Of a DNA stretch of 64,000 nt, positions 17,409 to 27,914 are shown in pieces. Origin of the DNA: Methanococcoides alaskense. GTDB taxonomy: Archaea; Halobacteriota; Methanosarcinia; Methanosarcinales; Methanosarcinaceae. Position numbers and translations under genes: made by a program. Each line of letters opens with the position of its first letter. The stretch's first letter is position 1. The notes under the pieces were generated by a model. It did no database searches. It saw only the letters and a list, made by a program, of their open reading frames with translations, and was not told where the DNA came from. The DNA lies in contig NZ_JAQFFK010000003.1 of assembly GCF_027594145.1 (NCBI RefSeq), positions 744,001 through 808,000 on the forward strand, written 5' to 3'.

Positions 17409-17912
17409 ATGGGTACACAAGTCGGGGAATATATTGTTGGTGCTTATCTACAAATTATAGAAAAATGTGATTTTGTTGGATATAACGTAAAGCCACAATC
17501 AGGTGGAATCGAAGGACTTAGTGAATTTGATGTATTGGGATTGAGATTTTCTGATGAAGCTGCCTTTATGTGTGAGATCACCACCCATTTGAACGGACCA
17601 AATTACGGTTCAAATTATGATGTTACAATTAACAAAATTAAAAACAAGTACGGAAGGCAAAAAGAATATGCTGATAAGTACCTAGATAATTTTTCAAATA
17701 AAAGATTCATGTTTTGGTCGCCCGTTGTTCCTAATGGTCGCATGACAACTGAACTTGAATATCTTGGAAACGATGACTTAGAATGTATCTTCAATGCAGA
17801 ATACACAAAGCTTATTGATGAACTAAGGGATATTGCAAAGAAAGAAAAAAAAGATACTGGAAATCCATTTTTCAGAACATTGCAGATACTTGAACATCTT
17901 AGAAGGGAATGA
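17409..17912 (+). CDS. Possible PD-(D/E)xK-like nuclease fold protein
   Basis: The 167-residue protein contains SEFDVLGL near 37-44 and FMCEITTHL near 54-62, matching the D...(E)xK layout of restriction-like nucleases except that the lysine is replaced by threonine. An upstream helix (VGEYIVGAYLQIIEKCDF) fits the first helix of that fold. A catalytic role is therefore uncertain. It lies between the membrane-protein operon and an HNH nuclease in a region rich in nucleases. Confidence 0.45.
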   Translation: MGTQVGEYIVGAYLQIIEKCDFVGYNVKPQSGGIEGLSEFDVLGLRFSDEAAFMCEITTHLNGPNYGSNYDVTINKIKNKYGRQKEYADKYLDNFSNKRFMFWSPVVPNGRMTTELEYLGNDDLECIFNAEYTKLIDELRDIAKKEKKDTGNPFFRTLQILEHLRRE

Positions 17913-18019
17913 TGATTAAGTTGAAATATTGTGCAAATTTTACCAAAAAATTTATGAAATTATAAAATGATTTCATTTGTGATCGCTGAATTAATTTTAC
18001 AAAAATAGGAGTAATTAGA

Positions 18020-18838
18020 ATGACAAATTATTGGAGAATGTCTTTTAGGTTAGGAAGTATGGGTGAAGAAGTATGGGAACAATGTCGTGACCAAGGAATT
18101 GCAGCTACTGGATACTATCATCATGGCGAACCTGTTGTTGGTGACTGTTCTAAAATTAGTGAAGAAGAATTTGATGCAATATGGAGAGACAAAGCAGTTA
18201 ATGCAACAACGAGTCAAAGTAGCGTTAAACATGTAGCCTACCACATGAAGACGGACGACATAATTTATGCTAAAGAAGGAACATTGATTGCAGGCAAAGG
18301 AACAATTAAAAGTGAATGCAAGTATCACCCAGGAATAGTAAAACAAGAAGGTGTTCGATGGGAACATTATGTTGAAGTTGACTGGGATGAAAATTTTAAA
18401 CCATTTACTCTTGACCTTGCGGCAAATCAACACACAGTACTAAAGCTCAATTCAGAACGTGTCGAAAAAATTCGTGAGATGGAAACAAAATCGGATATGC
18501 TTTATGATTATGTTGATGGTGTTTTAAAAGCAAATGAAGGCGAACAATACATTACAGAAACTATCTTCAGGAAGAGAAATCGACAACTCATTAAGCAGAA
18601 GAAGCAGGATTCAGATTATCGATGTGAAGTTTGCGGCATGAATTATGAAGAGGTCTATGGGGAAATAGGCAAGAACTACATTATTGCACACCATATAGAA
18701 CCAATTGGCAGCAGAAATGTTTCATCCCCAACAACAATTGATGATATTGCTTTACTGTGCTCAAATTGTCATAATATGATTCACAAAATAAATCCACCGA
18801 TGAGCATCGAGGAATTATCCTATCAAATAAACAAATAA
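18020..18838 (+). CDS. EVE/PUA-like domain protein with C-terminal HNH nuclease
   Basis: The 272-residue protein starts with a region like the EVE/PUA-type modified-base readers (YWRMSFRLGSMGEEVWEQC, AATGYY, then HMKTDDIIYAKEGT near 75-88), and ends with an HNH nuclease: CEVCGMNY near 195, IIAHHIEPIG near 214-223, and CSNCHNMIH near 243. The two zinc-binding CxxC pairs and the HH are intact. Such fusions are typical Type IV-like restriction enzymes that cut modified DNA. TAGGAG site before the ATG. The role in restricting modified phage DNA is inferred. Confidence 0.75.
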   Translation: MTNYWRMSFRLGSMGEEVWEQCRDQGIAATGYYHHGEPVVGDCSKISEEEFDAIWRDKAVNATTSQSSVKHVAYHMKTDDIIYAKEGTLIAGKGTIKSECKYHPGIVKQEGVRWEHYVEVDWDENFKPFTLDLAANQHTVLKLNSERVEKIREMETKSDMLYDYVDGVLKANEGEQYITETIFRKRNRQLIKQKKQDSDYRCEVCGMNYEEVYGEIGKNYIIAHHIEPIGSRNVSSPTTIDDIALLCSNCHNMIHKINPPMSIEELSYQINK

Positions 18839-19139
18839 GATATTTTGCAGCCTGATTCCAAAGCAGCATAGTAATAAATACGTCAAAAACTCCTCAACCT
18901 CTAAACGTGAAATTGTGGGGGGCATTTTGGGGAGTTACATAGGGAGTTCCACATTTAAGATCCACTCCCAAATAAAAGATTAAAATTTGGATTACGACTG
19001 CTTACGGTTGGGCGATGCCTGCCGATTTATATTAACATAAATAATAGTAATTAATTCCAACCCAAGTGTTGATATGAATATCGAAAAATGGAATAATAAT
19101 GAGTTGGCGCTTGAAAAGCAATAGTCAATAACCAAAAAG
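18839..19139. other. Intergenic region, nothing recognised
   Basis: About 300 bases between two convergent genes contain no open frame or clear repeat. A run of short G-rich words (GTGGGGGGCATTTTGGGG at about 18913-18930) precedes an AT-rich stretch. No clear terminator hairpin was found. Confidence 0.4.
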
Positions 19140-19394
19140 TTATCCATAAATATATGCTTCTTCTGTCCATATTTTCAATTGATCTTTGCCCCATTTAGTT
19201 CTACGATCATGACATATTACTCGAGTTTCTTGCCAAAAATCCTCGCCATCAATATTCATTTTAGTTTCTTCTAACGAATCTGCAATGTTGTTTGCTTCTT
19301 TGTATTTGGAATATACTCCATGATATTTCCAATCATCAGCTACTTCTATTGAACTACTAACGTTACATCTTCTTTTTTGTACAATCCAAGCCAT
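19140..19394 (-). CDS. Small protein (84 aa), function unknown
   Basis: An 84-residue protein has predicted strand-helix order with WKYHGVYSKYKEANNIAD and a C-terminal WTEEAYIYG. Charged-residue distribution and length suggest a true gene. No domain recognised; it is convergent with the HNH gene and divergent from the recombinase. Confidence 0.4.
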   Translation of the reverse strand: MAWIVQKRRCNVSSSIEVADDWKYHGVYSKYKEANNIADSLEETKMNIDGEDFWQETRVICHDRRTKWGKDQLKIWTEEAYIYG

Positions 19395-19561
19395 AGTGTA
19401 TCACACTGCACTTTTACTGTTATTTATATAAATATCAATTATATATGTTCTGGCTATTCACACATGTATTCTAAAATGTTTCACATTTGCAGGTGTGGAC
19501 TCATTACACAATACAAGTCTTTTAAATTACCTAAAACACACCCACTGCTTTTATAAGTTAG

Positions 19562-20215
19562 ATGTTACATAAAACATGTTTAATGGAATCTGTAGAAAAA
19601 TCGGTAGGGTATGCTAGAACCAGTACAAAAGATCAGAACATCAATACTCAGATAGTCCAATTAAAAAACAAGGGTATTACTCCAGAACAAATATTTTTTG
19701 ATGAAGGTGTCAGTGGGAGTGTTCCAGCTGTACAAAGACCCGGGTTCAAAAAGCTCCTGAAATACATCGAGTCACATGATATGAACACGATCTACCTCTT
19801 TGAAATCTCGAGGCTCGGGAGGACTTTTATAGACACCCTTAACTTGATTATGGAATTTGAAGATAAAGGTGTCAGAGTGGTCTCTCTGAGCCCCAGTGAA
19901 GCCTGGTCCACAGCAGGTGATCCTCATTACAGAAAGCTATTGATATCTATCTTTGGATGGGTTGCAGAGAATGAAAAAAGGATTATGAAGGAACGCATCA
20001 AAGTGGGTATCGAGCGACATAGGAAAGAAAAGAAAACATGGGGAAGACCCACTAAAGAGCCTAATCGGAAAGAGGTCATGAAGTACAGGGATAAAGGCTT
20101 GACTTGGTCTGAGATCTCGAGGGTGATGAATATTCCGGCGAGTACATTGTACAAGTATAGGGATATATGGGAAGAACAGGATAGAGTTGAAAGAGTCGAA
20201 AAGGCATCTGAGTGA
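19562..20215 (+). CDS. Serine recombinase (resolvase/invertase family)
   Basis: The 217-residue protein has the resolvase catalytic domain: VGYARTSTKDQN with the nucleophilic serine at about 21, then ISRLGRT near 80-86, FGWVAENEK near 138, RIMKERIKVGIE near 147, and a C-terminal helix-turn-helix (LTWSEISRVMNIPASTLYKY). Length matches small resolvases. It may excise or resolve the element spanning about 12-23 kb, or be the remains of its integration system. An alternative ATG lies at 19583. Confidence 0.85.
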   Translation: MLHKTCLMESVEKSVGYARTSTKDQNINTQIVQLKNKGITPEQIFFDEGVSGSVPAVQRPGFKKLLKYIESHDMNTIYLFEISRLGRTFIDTLNLIMEFEDKGVRVVSLSPSEAWSTAGDPHYRKLLISIFGWVAENEKRIMKERIKVGIERHRKEKKTWGRPTKEPNRKEVMKYRDKGLTWSEISRVMNIPASTLYKYRDIWEEQDRVERVEKASE

Positions 20216-20519
20216 AAATATTTGAGGACAAGTGTGAATGAGGGCTTGTCTAATTACTCTTTTTTTTGAAATGATACACAAGGATTCATCGATATTATTC
20301 ATTCTTTTTCAGTGAGTATAAATGCTTTCAATTTATTTCGAATCCAAATTAATGGAACCATAAATTGTCTTTCGGATTCTGACCGGATTCTGTATTCCTT
20401 CTTGTGACCCTCTCCGACCTTCGCTGCCGCCTGATAGCGCCGGAAAGGTTATGCCGATGGTAATCTAGAGCGAAAATGGTCCGAACATTCAAGGTAGAGA
20501 TATACATGGAGGAGACAAA
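20216..20519. other. Intergenic region with a GC-richer block
   Basis: No gene was seen. A segment near 20400-20480 is distinctly more GC-rich than its surroundings. A GGAGGAG ribosome binding site lies at about 20508 for the small membrane protein at 20520. Confidence 0.4.
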
Positions 20520-20708
20520 ATGGATGGGGACAAATTATCTTCACTTTGTATATCATCGTTCATCATTGGTATCATAATTGCGGCGATAGCCGCCGAAATT
20601 GGAATAAGTACTCCATTTTTGGAGTTAAGTTATATAGTATTTGGAGTAGGGCTTCTAATGATAACGATTGCAGAAATATGCTTTGTAATCTTATTATTAA
20701 TTGGATAA
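20520..20708 (+). CDS. Small two-helix membrane protein
   Basis: A 62-residue protein with two hydrophobic helices (about 8-28 and 33-60) and almost no polar residues. GGAGGAG site 7-8 bases upstream supports translation. It precedes the DRYSGDVGDFG protein by about 40 bases. Unknown function; could be a toxin-like or holin-like small membrane protein. Confidence 0.5.
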   Translation: MDGDKLSSLCISSFIIGIIIAAIAAEIGISTPFLELSYIVFGVGLLMITIAEICFVILLLIG

Positions 20709-20750
20709 ATTCGATTAATTATAATTTTAAAATATTTGAAGGTGAAAATT

Positions 20751-21506
20751 ATGCAGGATCGATATTCAGGTGATGTTGGAGATTTTGGTAAGTACATATT
20801 ACTTAATCAATTATATGCAAATTCAAAGGAGAAAATTACGATTGGTTTTAATTGGTACAAAGTAACACAAGAAGAAAAGAACAATGATGGTAAATACACC
20901 AATTATTTGTCACCATCAAATAGACAGTATCACCATTATTATAGGTGTTCTCCTGAAATTCATACAAAGTTAAAGTCTATTGTGGATTCCGATAACAGGT
21001 GCTTGGAAGCTATAGAAAATAATAATGTACTTCCACCAAACACTTTGTTCTATTCGAATGAAATACCCCTTTGTGAAAATTACGTTAATCGAAAATCCAA
21101 AAGGAAGCATTGGTTTGACCAATCCTTGTCTTCTTTAAATGAAGCAGATGTAGTTTATGTCGATCCTGACAATGGTATTCAAACAAAATCGGTTAAGAAA
21201 ACACACAAAGACTCTATTAAATACGTTTTCAAAGACGAAATTCAAAAGTACTACCTCGAAGGCAAATCGGTTATCATCTACAACCACAGGAACATGGCTC
21301 CAGAGGAGGTATATCTCAACAAATTCAGAGAACTTGCGAATCTATTTTCAGAAGAAGCTGATTTAAGGGTACTAAAATTTTCAAGATACTCTGTTCGAGA
21401 TTATGTATTCTTGATTCAACAAAAGCATAAGCACATTATCAATAAAACCATAGACCAGCTTATCCAAAAACCATTTAATTTCATGTTTAATGAAAGGGAT
21501 TTATGA
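20751..21506 (+). CDS. Rossmann-fold protein of the DRYxGDxGDFGK family
   Basis: From ATG 20751 (GAAGGTGA site upstream) this encodes 251 residues starting MQDRYSGDVGDFGKYILL, a signature of a family common in plasmids, phages and defence islands. VVYVDPDNGI near 139 resembles a methylase-type D/NPPx motif, and VIIYNHRN near 178 follows as a strand-loop. It is probably a Rossmann-fold enzyme related to three-Cys-motif partner proteins; the activity is not known. Confidence 0.6.
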   Translation: MQDRYSGDVGDFGKYILLNQLYANSKEKITIGFNWYKVTQEEKNNDGKYTNYLSPSNRQYHHYYRCSPEIHTKLKSIVDSDNRCLEAIENNNVLPPNTLFYSNEIPLCENYVNRKSKRKHWFDQSLSSLNEADVVYVDPDNGIQTKSVKKTHKDSIKYVFKDEIQKYYLEGKSVIIYNHRNMAPEEVYLNKFRELANLFSEEADLRVLKFSRYSVRDYVFLIQQKHKHIINKTIDQLIQKPFNFMFNERDL

Positions 21507-21621
21507 CTAAATTATATGAATACACTCAAAAACACCGTGGCAAATAAAAAGTGGAGATTTCCAACAATTAAATCTCCAACAAATTCCCATTTACCCCCAT
21601 TTCTTTCTTTAAACCAGATTT

Positions 21622-22584
<963 letters not shown>

Positions 22585-22590
22585 GAAACG

Positions 22591-22923
22591 ACTGAGTACC
22601 ATATCCATAACTTCGCTAAATTAAGGATACTCTGTGCAGTTCATAACCTGAATGGTAGAAACGGTCAAGTAACTGCAAGTAAAATTCAGGAATATCTTGA
22701 TTATAACAATATTAACAGCCTTCGCAATCTCTTAAAACGATATGTTTCGTTTGGGTATCTCCGTAGATCAAAATACAAAGGAATGGGTAAAGAGAAGTAT
22801 CGATATACCTTAAAAAAAAGAGGAAAGAATGTGATGGCCAAACTACTAACACTCAACGAGTATGGATATGATCTAAAACTAGGATATCGACCAATCAAAA
22901 AAAGGCAAAAAATCGAAAAATAA
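22591..22923 (+). pseudogene. Truncated winged-helix gene (relative of the 15254-16369 protein)
   Basis: The meaningful part begins near 22591 and encodes about 110 residues: KLRILCAVHNLNG, then NSLRNLLKRYVSFGYLRR and YRYTLKKRGKN, the order of recognition helix and wing also seen in the protein at 15254-16369. The N-terminus is fused to antisense hsdM sequence, so it is 5'-truncated and the junction lies at about 22585-22600. It may still be translated from an internal start. Confidence 0.55.
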
Positions 22924-23352
22924 TTGATTAAAACAACCAGGTCAAAAGATAGCTCAACTAGATGTAAGCTTTAGGGGGCTTAAATCACATATTTAATGAT
23001 ATAACATAATTGGATCTCTTCGTGGGATATAGCGAGCGTTTCAAATTATATATATTTGAATGTCGGCCCTTTGATATATATTCATTTTATTTTTATATAT
23101 TACGTAATTATTATTACTGTATTTGTGGTGGGTGGGGTGGCTGCAAAATTGACTGGAACAGATGAACAGGATATTAGGACTAAGACTTTGCCATCATATT
23201 TTCAGAAGAAAATGATATTAATGTGACAAAACAACCCCTATTAATTTATTTGACAGTTGAGTGCTTACATACTGTTGTGAAGAATATTATATTTCAAATA
23301 CTCCAAATAATTTGAGAACATATTAATATGTTAATGATGTTTTTAATATATA
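22924..23352. other. AT-rich intergenic region before the helicase-nuclease gene
   Basis: About 430 bases without a gene. It is very AT-rich with several TATA-like words (TATATATATTTG near 23047, ATATTAATATGTTAATG near 23320). The helicase ATG at 23353 has no Shine-Dalgarno sequence, so a leaderless transcript from the 23320 box is plausible. Confidence 0.4.
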
Positions 23353-26300
23353 ATGTTCAAAAAAAGAGAAATTCCATGGTTGAATGTAATTCAATTTCAT
23401 AAAGAAATTGTTCAAATGGACCGGGATAATTTTTTCTCACTCCCATTGGGGAACAAAGAACAGTTAAACTCTCATCGATGGACTTTGATTGACAATTTTC
23501 TTATTGAAGATATGGCAGGTCCATGGGAAATCTCGTATGAATCTGTTACTAGTAAACCATTATTAGAGGCTATATCAAACAAAAATATAATTGAAGGTTA
23601 TCTTGGTGGTCCATGTTGGGTAAATTCTAAAAGAGGACAAAATTCATTCTCAGATTATCTAAATCCACTTTTTTATATAAGTGTCAAACTTGAACTGGAT
23701 GAAGGACTTATCCGAATAATACCTAGTGAAGGAAGTTGGGATATATCCCCAATGATATATGATATTTTGACTAAAGGTGAAATTGAGCCTGAAAAGTCAC
23801 TTGAAGATATGACACATGAAGTCATTGAAAAAGCCCATGCTATTTCCGATCAAAATGAACAAAGTCTTTCTCTGAATCTCCTCAATGAATTATTTAAGCA
23901 AATACCAGAGCTTGAAACAATATTAACCAAAAAATCTCTTAAAAACGAAAAATTAAAACTCATAAACCACCCATGGACATTTTTTCTTCCACCAACGTCT
24001 AGCTCTCCATATACACATCACATTCTACGAGATTATTCCGAACTTGAACAAAAATTAAGAGAAAATTCCTCTGAAATAGGTGGATTAAAGTTACTTGAAT
24101 CTTTAACTTCTTCCCAAAATGAAAACAAGGCAGAGCTACTTCCCATAGTTCCTCTTAATGATTCACAAAGAATGGCAGTTTCTGAAATCTTAAAATCAAA
24201 ACCAGTTACTGTCATTAGTGGACCCCCTGGATGCGGAAAAAGTCAAGTTGTTGTATCCTTACTTCTTAATGCATGGGCAAATGATATTAGTGTACTATTT
24301 TCAAGTACAACAAATGCTGCAGTCGATGTAGTATATGATAGGCTTTCTGATTTTGATTGTGAGTACCCTATTGCAATACGTGCAGGAACAAGGTATAAAA
24401 GTAACATAGATGAGGCATTCAGGAAGCTTCTGAATAATGTCTCTGCAAACACTATACATTCTAAATTGAAGAAAACTGAAACACATATTCACGAACTCAG
24501 CTCTAAAAAAGAAGATATGCAGGCGTTTCTTGACGAAAAGATTCCACAAGAAATAACAGAGGCACTTAGATCAGCATTAACATCTCATGCGGATTTTCTT
24601 GAAAGAAAGAAAGAACTTGGGCTAGAGATAGAACCTTTCTCTCTCAAAATAAATTCAATCGGCTACAATTTAACTCCTGAATTTTTCACAGGAGCACTTT
24701 TAATTCCATTTCAAAAGTGGATGGAAGAGATTAAACAATATGAGTATCAAATTGAACTTGATTCTCAACAAAGAATTGAGATCCAAAATAAATTAGACTC
24801 TTCTATAAGGGATAGAAATGTATCATTAAATAGACTTTTCTTAAATCCAAATACCCTTAACAATTTCGATTGGATTATTGAAGAACATGGTCCTGAAAAA
24901 TTTGAAAAATGGCTTAAATCTTATCAATCTTTGATTAATCAATCAGTATCTGGATATCTAGATCCAATAGAGATGAAAGAAGAATTCCTTGAATGGCAAG
25001 GGGAAACGGAAGCTCTTGAATGGATAAATAATGCAGATAAATTGCTAAAAGAAAACCAGACGATATTTACAAATTATTCTAAGCAGCATAGAAGCATAAA
25101 TGAAATCAGAATCAAATACGATAACAAAAGAAATGAAATAATTTCTGCAGGGTTGTCAGAAAGTACAAATTATGACAAAAATAAGATACTAAAATGGAAA
25201 TCAGATTATGCTTACCTTTCTTCAATTCCAAGTGGTATAATTAACATCTTCAAAAAGAAAAAAGCCAATAAACAAATTCAGAAAACTGAAGAAGAAATCC
25301 GAGAATATTATCCAGTAGAAATTTGGACTAATTTTAGTGAAAGTGAACAGAAAGGACGAAAGTTGCTTAATGATTCAATTGACCTAACCATTAGTTGGCT
25401 TGAGATTCAAAGAGAATGGTATTCTCTAAAAGAGTTATGGGACGATATTGAAAATGAGTTTATAGCAATTCAAAGTAAAGCCCTTGAGTTAGATTTATCT
25501 CAAAAAGTAGATGTTGTTGATAATAGCACTCTGTTAAAACTCAACAATGAAATCGAACTAAAGAAAAAGCTAGCTTTCCAGGCTGCAAATACATGGGAAG
25601 CAAAACAAAAAGCTGATACGATTGAGCACAATTTAGTACAGGCTTCACAAGAATTCCAACATTTTTTGATAAGTACCCCTTTACTTGATTCTTGGATGAA
25701 CTATAATGATTCAGAGTTTTCAAAAACAGTTTTGTCTTTACTACCTCGTCCGATTTTAGAAACTGTAACTATTGCTCAACGCACCTTAAATGATACTAGA
25801 TTTGAAGATTTATTTTCATTCTGGAAAGCTGCAAGGGAATCTGAAAATAAAGTTCAAGATTACATCAAAATCATCAATCAAATTCCTTTGGATAAGATTA
25901 AAATTGCGACATGGTGGAATAGAAAACCATCCATGATTACAGTTGAAAAATTAGATTACTCATTGCTTCCTCAGAAAGATGATCTTCTATGGAATCATTT
26001 AGAAGAGTGCAAAAAGATAGCGAACGAATGGAAGGAATGCTCTGAAACAGTTCTTAAAATTAAAGAAAAAGAAATGAAAGAGGCTTATGAGTGGGCGATC
26101 AAGTACCTGATGGTTGCTATGAACAAAACTCCTGAACATATGGGAAAAGAACATATTAAATCTGTTACTTTACCACTTGTTAAACAGTCAATTGATTCTT
26201 GGCCAATTGATGAATTAAACGAAATATTTCTTGAGTTGGATCCTGATCGTATCAAAGGTAAAATCAATAAAATTGATTCTGAATTAGAAGCTCTGTCTTT

Positions 26301-27807
26301 CACTCTTGCAAAAGAATGGTGGGTAAAAAGAGTTGTTAATGATGGAGATATTTTAAGGAGTGCAGAAGATTTATACAACCATTACAGAAGAAACAACAAT
26401 AAGATTAAGGGTTTCTCCTCTGAAAAATTCCAAAAAGCCTTATCATCAGTTCCAATTTGGACCACGACCGCTCTTTCTCCTCAATCAATTCCAATGGAAC
26501 CTGAAATATTTGATTTGCTTGTGATTGATGAGGCATCTCAATGTACACTTACCAATGTTCTTCCTCTCATATATCGTGCTAAAAGAATTGCAATCATAGG
26601 GGATCCAGATCAATTACCTGCAATACCCAATGTGAATGTAGGGAAAGAATTGGCTCTTGCATCCAAGCATGAAGTTTCAAAGTGGTTGGACTTACTTGGG
26701 CATAGTAATAATAATGTGTTTCAAATAGGTGTCTATTGTCTTCCGGGTGGCAGGCCAGAAATAATTTCATTAATAGAACATTATCGAAGTCATCCTTTAA
26801 TTATTGGTTTTTCAAATCACTACATATATCAAAAACGATTGAAACTAAAAAAAGAACTGATACGTGAAAATACAACAGCGTCTCAATCTGGTCTTTTCGG
26901 AAGAAATGTTCTTGGGACTTGTGATAAAGGCAGTGGAGGTAAAAGTTGGGTTAATCCAAAAGAAATTGAATCCATATGTGAATTGATACAAAATATTCAG
27001 GATAATGATGGATTGAGTCACCTAAGTATCGGTGTAGTGTCTCCATTTGCTGCACAGGTCAAAGGAATACAAAAAAAACTGTATGAATTAAATCTGGACA
27101 ATGATATAACAGTTGGAACCGCACATACATTTCAGGGTGATGAACGCGATATAATCATTTTTAGTCCAGTTATTGCTAGAGGAATGACAAAAGGAGCTAT
27201 CAAATTTGCAAATTCACCAAATCTTATTAACGTATCACTAACAAGAGCACGTGAAGCCCTTTTTGTTGTTGGGGACTTTAAATATTGTAAAAAAAGTGGT
27301 GGAATTGTAGAAAATCTTATCAAGTACATTGATACGATTATGCTATTAAGGGATACAAGTAGGGAAGAATTAGAACTTTTTAGCTGGTTGATCATAGAGG
27401 GCCTAACTCCAAAGGTGCATGAAAAGATTGGTGGAATTGAAGTCGATTTTGTACTCACTAACAAATCTTTAGGTATTAAATTGGTAATTGAGGTTGATGG
27501 AAAGCAGCATTACTTTGCTGAAATTAATGGAAAAAAATATGCCATCAAATTTGAAGTAAACCACAGATATATCGAAGTTGAGAATGAAAAAGTTTACATT
27601 CAAAATCATGGTGTCCAAGAATTCGCTGAGATCAAAGGTACTTCATACCCAGTTACTCAAACAATGGAGTCTATAAAAGAAGACAATATTCGTGATGAAT
27701 TTTTAAAAGGCCAAGGTTTTAGAGTTCTAAGAGTGCCAGCAAAAGCTGTTAGAGAAACACCAACTAACGTGATTACAAGAATAAAAGAACATTTAGAGAT
27801 TGTATGA
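23353..27807 (+). CDS. SF1 helicase fused to a DUF559/Vsr-like nuclease (probable defence protein)
   Basis: The 1484-residue protein has an N-terminal domain of ~250 residues, SF1 helicase motif I (SGPPGCGKS) near 289, a ~750-residue insertion rich in coiled coil, motif II (LLVIDEASQ) near 1057 with GDPDQLPAI after it, motif V (TAHTFQGDERD) near 1255, motif VI (VSLTRARE) near 1297, and a C-terminal nuclease domain (~1375-1480) with IEVDGKQHY and RDEFLKGQGFRVLRV, the signature of DUF559/Vsr-type endonucleases. This architecture (COG1112 type plus nuclease) recurs in prokaryotic defence islands. Start ATG 23353 lacks a ribosome binding site. It stands alone in plus orientation between an hsdM relic and surface genes. 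Antiviral activity is inferred. Confidence 0.8.
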   Translation: MFKKREIPWLNVIQFHKEIVQMDRDNFFSLPLGNKEQLNSHRWTLIDNFLIEDMAGPWEISYESVTSKPLLEAISNKNIIEGYLGGPCWVNSKRGQNSFSDYLNPLFYISVKLELDEGLIRIIPSEGSWDISPMIYDILTKGEIEPEKSLEDMTHEVIEKAHAISDQNEQSLSLNLLNELFKQIPELETILTKKSLKNEKLKLINHPWTFFLPPTSSSPYTHHILRDYSELEQKLRENSSEIGGLKLLESLTSSQNENKAELLPIVPLNDSQRMAVSEILKSKPVTVISGPPGCGKSQVVVSLLLNAWANDISVLFSSTTNAAVDVVYDRLSDFDCEYPIAIRAGTRYKSNIDEAFRKLLNNVSANTIHSKLKKTETHIHELSSKKEDMQAFLDEKIPQEITEALRSALTSHADFLERKKELGLEIEPFSLKINSIGYNLTPEFFTGALLIPFQKWMEEIKQYEYQIELDSQQRIEIQNKLDSSIRDRNVSLNRLFLNPNTLNNFDWIIEEHGPEKFEKWLKSYQSLINQSVSGYLDPIEMKEEFLEWQGETEALEWINNADKLLKENQTIFTNYSKQHRSINEIRIKYDNKRNEIISAGLSESTNYDKNKILKWKSDYAYLSSIPSGIINIFKKKKANKQIQKTEEEIREYYPVEIWTNFSESEQKGRKLLNDSIDLTISWLEIQREWYSLKELWDDIENEFIAIQSKALELDLSQKVDVVDNSTLLKLNNEIELKKKLAFQAANTWEAKQKADTIEHNLVQASQEFQHFLISTPLLDSWMNYNDSEFSKTVLSLLPRPILETVTIAQRTLNDTRFEDLFSFWKAARESENKVQDYIKIINQIPLDKIKIATWWNRKPSMITVEKLDYSLLPQKDDLLWNHLEECKKIANEWKECSETVLKIKEKEMKEAYEWAIKYLMVAMNKTPEHMGKEHIKSVTLPLVKQSIDSWPIDELNEIFLELDPDRIKGKINKIDSELEALSFTLAKEWWVKRVVNDGDILRSAEDLYNHYRRNNNKIKGFSSEKFQKALSSVPIWTTTALSPQSIPMEPEIFDLLVIDEASQCTLTNVLPLIYRAKRIAIIGDPDQLPAIPNVNVGKELALASKHEVSKWLDLLGHSNNNVFQIGVYCLPGGRPEIISLIEHYRSHPLIIGFSNHYIYQKRLKLKKELIRENTTASQSGLFGRNVLGTCDKGSGGKSWVNPKEIESICELIQNIQDNDGLSHLSIGVVSPFAAQVKGIQKKLYELNLDNDITVGTAHTFQGDERDIIIFSPVIARGMTKGAIKFANSPNLINVSLTRAREALFVVGDFKYCKKSGGIVENLIKYIDTIMLLRDTSREELELFSWLIIEGLTPKVHEKIGGIEVDFVLTNKSLGIKLVIEVDGKQHYFAEINGKKYAIKFEVNHRYIEVENEKVYIQNHGVQEFAEIKGTSYPVTQTMESIKEDNIRDEFLKGQGFRVLRVPAKAVRETPTNVITRIKEHLEIV

Positions 27808-27875
27808 AAGAAGCTCTCCATTACATGAAGTCGTAGGCTATGGATTTACCGCCTTTGTTATCTGGGTAACCTTTG

Positions 27876-27906
27876 CACAATGGTTGCTACCCTTATAAAG
27901 GGCAGC
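27876..27906. terminator. Hairpin between convergent genes
   Basis: GCTACCCTT-ATA-AAGGGCAGC forms a near-perfect stem of 9 pairs about 70 bases after the helicase stop and just before the stop of the minus-strand lipoprotein gene. Position suits a bidirectional terminator or RNA 3'-end structure. Confidence 0.45.
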
Positions 27907-27914
27907 ATATTTGA

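Noticed and set aside
18839-19139. tRNA or attachment site near the recombinase
   Set aside because: No T-loop GTTCRANNC or acceptor stem was found here or elsewhere near the element borders.
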